Position numbers and translations under genes: made by a program
Notes under the pieces: model-generated
What the model was told of the DNA's origin: nothing
Databases searched by the model: none
The model's input: the letters and a program-made list of their open reading frames with translations, nothing else
Assembly (NCBI RefSeq): GCF_030463565.1
Contig: NC_134652.1
Coordinates: forward strand, 15,601,397 to 15,665,396
Length of the DNA: 64,000 nucleotides
Source: Pelecanus crispus
Lineage: Eukaryota > Chordata > Aves > Pelecaniformes > Pelecanidae
Reading direction: 5' to 3'
Part shown: positions 52,467 to 62,067 of the stretch, one piece after another
How the letters are laid out: each line of letters starts with the position of its first letter
Numbering within the stretch: the stretch's first letter is position 1

Positions 52467-55400
52467 GGAGAAAGTTTAGGTTAAGTCAAGCACAGGAAGT
52501 CAAAGTGCATGTGTGCAACATACTACAATGTTTTTAACGTTAAAGCATAAAAACCTCCAGAAAATCATATTAAAGCTTGCACAAAACAAAGAAAATTGGA
52601 AAATTGTACTAGTGAAAGAGCAATAGCTGTATCTGCACTGCAAACTCTTAATTCAGTCCAGAAGCACATACCTCAATTAAAAAAAAAAACAAACCAAAAA
52701 ACCAACCTAAAATCAAAAACATGACACTATTCCTCAAAGCAGAATTTGAAATGGCTAAGTTTTGAGGAGAGTAATCCATACTTCTGAACATAAACATGAC
52801 AGTCAAAATAGTGGAGGAGAAAACCATTGATTCGGCAAAGTTACTACCAGAACTTAAAAAATACACTAGCTGCATTAATCAAGAATGAGTCAAAAGCATT
52901 GCTGCAGCCTCTGCTTTGATATTAGAACAGGTTCCTTAGAAGAATGTTACTTGAAAGCCAATGGAGCACAGCCACGCTATGTTAAGCGGCAATCACCAAA
53001 ACCCGCAGCCACCCTTGCCGTTACAAGGCCCAAGGAAGCACGGCTGGCGTGCCCGCAGAGCGAGCACAGCACGCTCCTCCCGAGGCTCGCCCTCACGTCT
53101 GCCTGCGCAGAGGCAGGTCAGCTCCCCACCGAAGGAAGGCAGGCGTTGAAGGAAGGACTGTTTTGCTCGCTCTTTGCCCTGTCAATCATAAAACACACAG
53201 GTAGAAGCAAGCAAGAAGAGACAAGACATCAAACCGCCTACCACAAGCATTTATGGCATAGCGTGAGCAGCTGTTTAACTGTTTCCTGCCTCCAATTCAA
53301 TTGTTCTTCAAGTAAAAATACTCCCAACTGCTCCAAACAAGAAAATCCAAACTAAGATGACGCCCTTCATTCAAACCACTTAGTACACACCAGTTCCCCT
53401 CATCTGCATCGTCTGCTCAGACCCCGACTCTATGATCTGCAGGTTGCAGGGCATGCCTGTGCTTCCCTTGCTAGCCCTGGGGGTTTGTGTATCATCATTA
53501 CACACACCACAACCGCTGCACAAAAAGTGTTTGAGAACCTCAGTTTTGTTCCCTGATTAAAGTACCGCTGCCTTATATCAAACACTGGCATGCTTGGCAA
53601 GAAATACTTTCTCAGCATCTAGCCTGCTCGTCAGCCTCTTGTAGCACCCTCCACTACCACTGCTCCATGCTTCCTGAAAGTGTTTGTGCTTCACATGTGG
53701 AGTTCTGTACCTTGCCTTACCAAGAAAGCTCTGGGATGATCAAACAGCAGCGCTTAATTGCAATTATCCCACTTAAAGACAGCACCCTTCTCAGAGTCCC
53801 ATCTAGCAGCACAGAGGAAATGCTGGCAAGCAGTTCAATCCTCAGGCATGAGTGTAACCAGGCTACTGGTAGTAAAGCTGGACTTATATCTGCCAGCTTC
53901 AGCAAACAGACAATCAGTGCAGAAGAGATTTAACCCTGAGCTTGCACCATTACTCCTAGATCACATTCACCAAGTACAGCAATTTCTTGAGGTTCATTTA
54001 GGAGAGATCCTTGAGACAACAGGGTTTTTCAGAGCTGTGGTAGCTGGCATTGCAGAACAGAGGTGCTAAAAAGTCACTTTGCAATTCTGCACCGGTCTCA
54101 CCACAGAGCTGCGGCACCTGGTCGCCTCCACAGGAGTTTCCTTTTGTTTCCAAAAGGCGCCTACATACTCCACACAGATTTCTAGTGGCAGTGTTACACT
54201 ATGTGAAATCCTCTGCCCACCACCTGCTACCCAACTTTATCAAGTCTGTACAAAGTAATACATCAGCTTCTTGTATTAAAAGGCCTGTGGGCTCTCTCCG
54301 TGAGTGTGCTGTGCTGCCTGCCTCCTCATACTGCAGAAAAAAGCAGAGCAGGGTTATCTAACATGAGTGACTTTCCCTAGGACAGCTTCCCTCCTCTTAA
54401 GTCACATAAGGCCACTGCAGTGGCTCCATGCCAGCTCCAGCTTCCCAGCGGGTCAGTCAAGGATGCAGCCCAGGATACCAGGACAGGACAGAGAGGGTGA
54501 GCATCCCACCCCCTGTAACAGCACTGAGGTCCACTGGCAAGGGCTAAGTCAGAACTATGCCGCCTTCTCATATGACAAGCAGCACCTTTATGGTGTAAAA
54601 GGTAAACCGGCGAACAAACACGGGGAACACATATTAGAGCCTGGGATGGAGCAGAGTTTGATCCTCAGTGGCAGCCTGGCAAAACCCATTCTCGAAGTCT
54701 AGCAATAGATTGAGACACTCAGAAAAAAACAAGTCCCCCCGACGCACCACATCTCCACCTGCCCTTCCATTCCTCCTCGCCGGCACCAGGTCACGCTGGA
54801 GGCTGTCTGAGATCTCTGCCGTGGATACCTGTTCAGGTGACTGTGTTCAGAGTGTGGCAACAACGCCCCGGCCAGCACTCGGACTCCCCGCAAAAGCAGC
54901 TCCCGGATCTGTCATGGAAGCAGCCAGGCGGAAGCAATTCCAGCCGGGATAGTCACTCACCTGAGTAGTGGCAGTGAACAGGAGCAGCCACGCAAAATTA
55001 GTCAAAGTTACCAGACTGGGAAGACTCCAGAGTGAAGGAGGTCAATACGCTGACCAGCAAACCAGTGTGGGAGATTAGCAAGTGGTCAGAGCAGATGTGT
55101 AGGATTTGCAAGGCAGGGAAAACACCTCCACCTGCTAAGCAACAAGCATCTCACACACACACACAAGACCTGCTTCCAAACTGGGTTTAACGACACTTTA
55201 GATGTCAAACAATTCACACTGGAACGCTGCTGACACAGGCACTTTGACACCGACAAACGCAAGACAAACCCTTAGACTGCCCTTTTTCAGGACAGGGACT
55301 GCTCCACAAGCACACTCCTCCCCAGGGCTACTCAAGTGCATTCGTCAGGTCTGATGGAGACAGCGAGCAAGTCCTTCCTAGACTGCACCAGGCGAACCGG

Positions 55401-58400
55401 ACACCTCTCCCTCACTCCTGCCAGCAACCCTGCACTTCTCTCCAAAGGCCAAGCCTCTCTGGGGACCCGCAGCACCGCGCTACCCGGGAGGCAGCTGGCT
55501 CGGGGGAACGGAGCTCTGCCTCGCTCAGAGCAGACCCGGCCAGAGTTAGCTACCCACCGGTTTACACACTGCACGACAGTCCAGATAGACTGTCTTTACT
55601 CCCTGAGAAATTTGGTAGACTCGGAAGAGAGTCAGACAAAAAGCCTGCAGCAGTGACTAACTGAATTTTGAAAAACACATATCCAGGCCATATACCTAAC
55701 CCGAAACCGCTGCAACTGCAGGAGCATCCAGCACTAGCTTTAAACCAGCTACCTGGAGCACAGCTAGCAACGTACCCATGGCAATAATGCTCAGCAAAGG
55801 CTAGTCAGCACAGATATTTATCCAGTTTCGGTGGCAGGTTTCACTGCTACGCTAACTAGTTGGGTGCTGCTAATGCCTGCTGCGGTACATCCTCCCGCCC
55901 ACAGCCGCTGTTGAAGGGTTCGACCTTGTATCACAATCTACATATCAGTACACACGTTCACACAAAGAGCTGGAAGCGTTGGAGGATTTTATTAGGAAGA
56001 GCCCAACTTCAAAGCCAGAGGTACAGTACAAATTTGTTACATTCTCTATTCATGGAGCTCATTCAGGAGCAAGAAGGGCAGCCTCAGGGGAAACCCAGTA
56101 TTTGCATCTGCACCAAGAGCCTTCTTTTGACTGATGTTAAGAGTGCTCTGAAGCTTCTGTGGAAGGAGAAACCCTACGTGGGCAGAGGAAACAGCTCTGC
56201 AATGGGAAAAAAATTGGAAAATTCCCAATCCATTCACCCTGAAAAGTCCTTAGTGGATTGTTTGTAGTCGCTTCCCAGCAGCTGACAACAGGCCTGCTTT
56301 TCACAGCTACCTTTTGACAACCCTCCAGAAGTAGTCCGTGATCCCCAAGCAGCTGCAGACCAGTGCACTGGTCTTCGAGTACATGGCCTAAATTCAAGAC
56401 AGGTGATCAAAAAACCAACAGTCCAATCTGAATTCTGCCTATTTCAAAACCTATCACAAAGCAGGAAAAAGTACAAATTTGGTTTTTTCACCATCAATTT
56501 TATGCATCAAGATATTTCATTTCAAGATATTCAATCACATTTTAAAAATAAAAGTGGATACTGGATATCAACAAAGAGAAGAAACTCCTTCTCCGCACAC
56601 GGCCTTTATAAATACAGCCAGGAAGTTTTCCAAGAAGTTCCGATTGCAATCGCAAACTCTCTCCCAAGATATGCAAATAGTGTTTAAAAAGAGACTAGTT
56701 CCATGAAATAATCCATGCAGCTAAACCCCTTCATTTAATAGGTATGCAATTCTGCAGACTCTTCAACATTACGAAGTAAGGATCTGCTCTGCAAGCCAAA
56801 GAATACAACTTCAGCTCCCTGAACAAAAAAAATTGCTGTTAATCACAGAGAAACTGATACGTATAATTAAAAGCCGATTAGTGTTACAATATTTCTCCTA
56901 AGGCAGGGAACTTTGTTTAGCAATTTCCTCTTCTAATCTAAACCAACTAATAGCTGGCAGCTCAGGCAGAGGACAGACTAGCAGAGAGTGAGCAGTGGCA
57001 GAAGTCAGCCTACCAAACTTAACAAAACCAAGCTCCAATTTTCACCTAACAAAGGGAGAGAAAGCACCTGTAGCATCCACATAGGCTCCACCTCACACAA
57101 GAATTTCCCACACAGGACAGCACTGAGAAGCTTACCTCTGATTTCTATGAGAGGAGCCCTCAGCTCTCACTGCCGGCTGAGCTGACAGTCAGAAGAACTG
57201 CTAAGTGGAAAATGCCAGGATAAACAGGCCTTCACATTACTTCTTACTTGCAACCAGCCATCGCTGGCAATAGCAGTTTTTCTAGTGTTTGAGCTCTAAT
57301 TGCAGTGAAGCCCTAACCAGCTCCTTAAGCAAACAAGCAAGACTTCTTCCCAAACAAGGGTCTCTGCCATTCTTTGTTATAGACCTAAATCTCCCTCCAG
57401 CCCACACAAATCTTGCACCACTCTAGTCAGTATTGTTTTAAGCTGTTGACAGAAAAGAAGTGCTGACTCCCAAATCAAGGTGACTGGACACTCATCAAGC
57501 TTGAATATCTAAGGTTAGAAAGAGATGCAAAACCAGACTGATCAGACCACCACCAAAGTACCGCAGTACTGACCCACACAGATAACTACGAAACTATTTG
57601 TATTTTGAGGTCTCAGATTTGTAACATCTTATCTCGGCCCACTGTGTCAGTTTAAGTACAAAAAAACCCCAAGCAATAAGGGCTAACAGACACATTTCTT
57701 GCTAGAACCACATAAAAAACAACACTTCTTTGGAAGACAACAGCAATAGCTTGGCTGTCAGAGCAGAACACAGGGAGGATGTTATTCTGCTGTTGCTCAG
57801 GACTCAACCAGATAGAGACATATAGGTTAAAATGAACTGTAAATAAAGAAGCTGAGCATTTACTAAACTTCTTCCAAGTGCTGGAGTAGGGACTGGTCAG
57901 TGTCAGGTCCAGCATACACTCAGTTCCTTAGGCCCAGAAGAGAGGGCTGAGCAGCAAAGCAACAGTAAAAAGCAAAAGAACTCCTTCGCACAGGGCTAGA
58001 CGCTAGACACTTATCTCGACAGCTAAACATCCAAGTACTTCCTTCATGCCACTCTCCCACATAAACAACTGCTGTTACTGGTGTCAGACACTGTGTCAGC
58101 AGAGACGGTAAGCAGCAGATTCGCAGTCTGCGATAACACATGGCTACGCAAGGACAAGAGAAGCTGGCTCTGCCCCGTGGGTTTTACTGGTACACGCATG
58201 GCACGCATCTGGCTTGGAGGCCGGGAAGCAGGTTCACTCTGGTCAGTGCTGGCCCTACTCGAACCCCAAGCTCCAGGCCAGAAGACAGAGCTGGTGCCTC
58301 CTGTTCAGGAGGAGAAACTCCAGCCCCCCACCCTCTGTGGGAACCCTCCACTGAGCAACACACACTCCTTTTTCCCATGCCCTGCCCCGGCCAAGGCCCT

Positions 58401-58885
58401 CATCAGCCATCCCTCACTTGGGGAAGCTCCAAATCACCCCAGAAACCCCAATACTTTCTTCTGTCTTCAGTACATCCCTCCCTAGACCCTTCCTCCTGTT
58501 CCCAGTGCATCCTCCCTAGGAAACCTCCCCAAAATACACCTCCCAGGCACACAATCGCATCCCCAATGCCTCCTCCCCCACGCCCCCAAACCTCTCGCAT
58601 CTCACCCCAAACTCAGCACAGAACCCCCCGTCTCTCTGCCCTTGCTGCAACCCTCCCCAGCCCCACTGCCTCCCCCCGCTGCGCCCCACGCGGCGCCCCC
58701 AGCCCCGCTGCCTCCCCCAGCCCCAGCGCTCCTCCCTCACCCCACTGCTCCCCCCAAACCCTCCCCAGCCCCACACAAGGCCCCCGGCCCCGCAGCCCCA
58801 CACAAGGCCCGCGGCCCTACTGCCCCCCCCCCAGCCCCACACAAGGCCCCCGGCACCCTCCAGGCCGCAGCCCCGGCCGCCTCAC
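52122..58885 (-). other. SUFU: SUFU intron 1
   Basis: About 6.8 kb from the exon 1 donor to the exon 2 acceptor. The acceptor-proximal end carries the tandem duplication at 52109-52466; the donor-proximal end is a C-rich (G-rich on the sense strand) CpG-island flank from about 58.5 kb. The middle shows a CA run at about 55152-55165 and otherwise nothing recognisable. Confidence 0.85.
58766..58853. repeat. C-rich imperfect tandem repeat beside the SUFU exon 1 donor
   Basis: The 22-base unit beginning CAGCCCCACACAAGGCCC occurs at 58766, 58793 and 58832, with the third base from its end of GGCCC varying. It lies within 35 to 120 bp of the exon 1 splice donor. The complementary SUFU sense strand is G-run rich here and further into the intron (to about 58640). 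Confidence 0.85.
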
Positions 58886-59067
58886 CAGTACTTGAGGATG
58901 GCGGTGACCTGGAGCGGGTTGGGCTGGTCGGGGTAGAGGCGGCGGCACTCGCCGTAGATACCGTGCAGCCCCGGCGGGAAGAGCGACGGGAAGGAGCCGG
59001 ACCCGGACCCCGAGCCTGAACCCGGCCCGCCCGCGGGGGGACCCCCGCCAGGCCGGACGCCCTCCAT
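58886..59067 (-). CDS. SUFU: SUFU coding exon 1 (residues 1-61)
   Basis: First coding exon of suppressor of fused, the cytoplasmic and nuclear protein that binds GLI transcription factors and holds the Hedgehog pathway off. The minus-strand frame from the ATG at 59067 starts MEGVRPGG and runs through a Gly/Ser-rich stretch (about residues 14-25). It then enters the conserved block SLFPPGLHGIYGECRRLYP and continues to ILKYW, closely matching vertebrate SUFU. The exon ends in TACTG followed by GTGAG (donor at 58885-58884), splitting the Trp codon. The 182 coding nt equal what I recall for the human exon. The start has a strong context (G at -3 and +4). The variable N-terminus before SLFPPG is poorly conserved in the family and here is a GSGSGS run. 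An in-frame upstream ATG at 59232 could extend the protein, but a CCAAT box just outside it suggests transcription starts further in. Confidence 0.97.
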
Positions 59068-59311
59068 GTCCCGGCGGCGGGGACGGCGCGGCGGAGGCGG
59101 CTGGTCCCGACGCGGCCCGCTCGGCTCGGCGCGGCTCGGCTCCCGGCCCGGCCCGGCCCAAGCGGCGCTGCGCGGCGCGGCGCTGCGGGAGGAGGGGGCG
59201 GGCCCCGCTGCCCGGGCGACGGTAAGTGACACGGCAGCTCCACCAATGGCGACGCGCGGCGCGGAGGGCGGCCGCGCCTCTTCCCCCTCCCCTCCCCGCC
59301 ACGCCGCGAGC

Positions 59312-59326
59312 GCGCCCTCTAGCGGC
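59312..59326. promoter_or_regulatory. CTCF-like site
   Basis: GCGCCCTCTAGCGGC resembles the CTCF core in its common reverse form (GCGCCCYCTRGTGGC) with one departure (C for T). It lies about 250 bp upstream of the SUFU start codon, between the two divergent promoters. Confidence 0.4.
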
Positions 59327-59730
59327 GGCGGCGGGGAACGGCGTGGGGCGGGGCGAGGCGCCCCGCGGGGCGCTGGGGGGAGCGGGGCCCGGAGCTGCCG
59401 GGCGGGGGGCGCCGGGGGTCCCGTGGGCGTGCTGGGAGCCGGGGGGGCAGGAGGCTACCGGCAGCTGCGTGGGCCTGAGGGAAGAGGAGAGGTCCCCGTG
59501 GGGCAGCCCCAGGGGCCGGCCCGGGGTGGGAGGCCTGGGCAGCGCCGAGGTGGGCAGGGCCCGGCTGGCGGGAGGCGCGGGGCAGGGGCCCGGTGGGCAC
59601 CGTCCCTCGGCCCTGGCTCGCCCAGGGGGCTGGCAGCGGGGCAGGTCCCGTCCTGGGGCAGCTCCCCGGCCACGGCCACCCCCAGCCTCGACGCTCAAGC
59701 CTGTGCCGATATTCTGGACGAAGTGAGGCT

Positions 59731-61269
59731 GTGAATTGCAGCGGTTCGGGAGCTGCTTCTCTTGGACTTCGTCTGTCCGGGCAGCCGGGCCTGGCACAGA
59801 GAGCTGGGTGTGAGGCTTGGCACTCGTCTCCGTGCCGTTCATAACCCTGTGGTTCCATGGGGCCACGGCTATGCTCCGAGACGTTGCCAGCTAATAGCCT
59901 TATTTCCTTCACTACTGCTCTTACGGCTTTTGTTACTGCTGTCTTTATACTTTCTCCAGTCCTCACGATGCCTTTATTGTCCCCATGCACCTTTCTGTAT
60001 TTGTAGGTACCTCAGAGGCAGCTGTGAAGCAGTGCAATGTAGATGAAGTTCAAGGGCTGTCTGATTGAGGATCTTAACAGGCATAACAAGCACACAAGAT
60101 CTGGCTGATTCCCAAGTTGCAACTACATCTGTGGTCGTGCAAAGCCTTGTATGTACGTGTGAGCCGGTGTGTGTTCAGTAGTCCTATATACCTTTACTAG
60201 AGCAGTGTCCTACTTTTTAATCAGCATGGAGAAAAAAAATGAGCAATAGAGAGCTGAGAGGATCGGATGAGTGCTCCTGCTTTTGTGTTTCTCATTTAAA
60301 TAGCTGAGAGTTTATTCTAAAATCAATGTTCACAACATACCTTTCAGGAGATCACGTATATTCAAGAAGCTGGCAAGCAGACAAACAAATGACTATGCAC
60401 CCAGAGAGGAGGTGAGCGGTTGGTGTTTTCATGAATCACTGCTTCCCACAGTGAACAATATTTCACTTGTCCCATTACTGTGATACTACTTTTTGTGACA
60501 TCTGCCCAAGAAGTCAATTGCAGTCAGCTGAGAAGGTAAATAGAAGAGTCATGTATGAAATGCTGTGCTGGCTTAATACACACATAATGAGTCTCTCCTG
60601 GCATTTACTGAGCCGATACAATACTGGCCCTGAAATAATTAAAACCCCTCCATCCTGTCATACAAAAAACCTCTCTTTTACACTAGGTGAATGGTGAAAA
60701 TCGCTAAAGATAAATATCAGAGATGAGATTATTTGCTTGGGCTAAAGGCGGAAACTACAGCAGAAAAGTCTCAGTGCCTGCATGAAAGATGCAGGACAAG
60801 ACAGGTGAATTCTGAATCAGCCTTCGTGTGCACTTACTGGCACTAAAGTTCATTTTAACTGATTTCAAGACCCAGTGTTGTTGCTCAGTTTCAGGTAAAC
60901 GTATCATTTTAGTGTCTTTGTCAGTCGTCGATTATTCAAAGTGTTTTTAGAACGCGTAGCAAATGGAAAAGAGCAGGGAACATGTTGTTTAATGCTAGAA
61001 TGCCTATTATGTGCATTCTTCGTACCAACGCTTCTTTTCTGGTTGCCATGCCTCAAAAAATGCAGAGAAACTGGGTAATACTCAGAGGGAACAGAGGCGT
61101 TATGACCAGCGGTTTGTAGAGATGACCCCAATGAAATGACGTGACGGTGAGATGCTTTCGTTAGCGATAGATTCCCTCTACAGAAGGCGATGCGATCGTT
61201 TTTTTTCCTCTTCTCCTGTTAGAAAAATAAGGGGGGAAAAAAAAAAATCCCTTAAACTGGAAGGCAGCC
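59731..61269. other. Intergenic stretch between SUFU and ACTR1A islands
   Basis: Between the two CpG islands the sequence becomes ordinary AT-leaning DNA. I find no gene, RNA gene or named repeat in it. Open frames such as the one at 60467-60697 have no recognisable features. Confidence 0.7.
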
Positions 61270-61405
61270 AACTGGAACCCAGTGCTTCTCGGTGGGAGCG
61301 CACAGCTAACCCCCGGAACGCAGCACCCACCACCCCGCCCAGGTTTCACGCCGACAAGGCCGTTTCCCGGCCCTGGCTGGTTTTGCAGCCTTTCCCTTTC
61401 CCCCC

Positions 61406-61477
61406 GCACTACATCTCCCGGCAGGCCCCGCTCCCGGCCCGCCTTCCCGGCCCGGACCACACTTCCCGGCAGGCGCC
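61406..61477 (+). promoter_or_regulatory. ACTR1A: Two ZNF143/THAP11-like elements
   Basis: The element at 61406-61426 starts GCACTACATCTCCCGGCAGG and fits the ACTACAnnTCCCrGCAkGC pattern bound by ZNF143/THAP11. A second, weaker copy at 61456-61477 contains ACACTTCCCGGCAGGC. They are about 50 bp apart and roughly 110 to 180 bp upstream of the ATG. Confidence 0.55.
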
Positions 61478-61522
61478 GCCGCCGGAGAATACAGCGCCCA
61501 GCCGGCTCCGCGCCGCCCTTCC

Positions 61523-61532
61523 GCGCATGCGC
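61523..61532. promoter_or_regulatory. ACTR1A: NRF1 palindrome
   Basis: GCGCATGCGC is a perfect NRF1 core palindrome, about 53 bp upstream of the ACTR1A start codon. That is typical of a housekeeping CpG promoter near the transcription start. Confidence 0.7.
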
Positions 61533-61584
61533 CGCCGGGGCTGGGCTGTTGCTGCCTGACGGGTGGCTGCGGCGGCTCCTCGCC

Positions 61585-61632
61585 ATGGAGTCCTACGACG
61601 TGATAGCGAACCAGCCCGTCGTGATAGACAAC
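61585..61632 (+). CDS. ACTR1A: ACTR1A coding exon 1 (residues 1-16)
   Basis: The ATG at 61585 in a strong context (GCCATGG) opens MESYDVIANQPVVIDN, the N-terminus of alpha-centractin (ARP1A). This actin-related protein polymerises into the short filament at the core of dynactin, the dynein cofactor. The exon ends AAC then GTGAGT at 61633. In actin-fold proteins the next residues are the phosphate-binding GSG loop, expected on exon 2, which I do not find up to 64000. ACTR1B has a very similar start, but position next to SUFU in divergent orientation matches ACTR1A in human. Only this exon is in the window; the 5' UTR lies in the CpG island just upstream. Confidence 0.93.
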
Positions 61633-61851
61633 GTGAGTGCGGGCGGCCGTGCGTCCCGGGAGCAGGGAGGGCGGGAGGGGCCCGCGGGCCGCAATCCCTT
61701 TGTCATCGGGCACGGCCGCGCCCCGCCCGCCGCTCCCCCCCCACCCCCACCCCGCCGGCCTGGCCGCCGCCTCGGGCCCGCGTGCGGCGCCGTGCGCTGC
61801 GTCCTCGCAGGCCGCCGCCGGGGCGGGGCCGCCGCGGTTCGGCGCACCGCG

Positions 61852-62067
61852 ATTGGCTGAGGTGCGTGCTTGTCACCCGCCGGAGGGCCGCTGCCCCTCG
61901 CTGGTGGGGAGCGGCCCCCGCCGCCGCTGAGGTGCCTGCTGGCTGGGAGGGGCGGGGCGACCCCATTGGCTGGGGCGGCTGTCAGTCAGCGGGGCCTAGC
62001 CCGCCGTTACCTGCCGAAGCGGGGCTCCTCCCGCCCCGCCCTGGCGACGAGCACCTGTGCTCATTGG
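61852..62067. promoter_or_regulatory. Three inverted CCAAT boxes in ACTR1A intron 1
   Basis: ATTGGCT or ATTGGCC occurs at 61852, 61965 and 62063, spaced 113 and 98 bp apart. GC boxes (GGGGCGGGGC) lie at about 61820 and 61949. This regular NF-Y plus Sp1 arrangement looks like a promoter of its own, downstream of the annotated first exon. Confidence 0.5.

Larger units (their letters stand above)
58560..59720. promoter_or_regulatory. SUFU: CpG island and promoter of SUFU
   Basis: This is a very GC- and CpG-rich block surrounding SUFU exon 1. Upstream of the start codon (higher coordinates) are GC boxes (59194-59203 and 59345-59354) and a CCAAT box at 59243-59247, about 175 bp from the ATG. No TATA box is seen, so a dispersed CpG promoter is likely. 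The island also carries a strong plus-strand splice donor (GTAAGTGA at 59222), compatible with divergent transcription. Confidence 0.8.

Noticed and set aside
58140-58895. 251-codon Pro/Ser/Thr-rich plus-strand frame
   Set aside because: It reads the antisense of the C-rich island flank, overlaps SUFU exon 1 and is explained by base composition.
58817-59866. 349-codon Arg/Pro/Ala-rich minus-strand frame
   Set aside because: It is a different frame over SUFU exon 1 and its promoter; CpG-rich DNA lacks stop codons.
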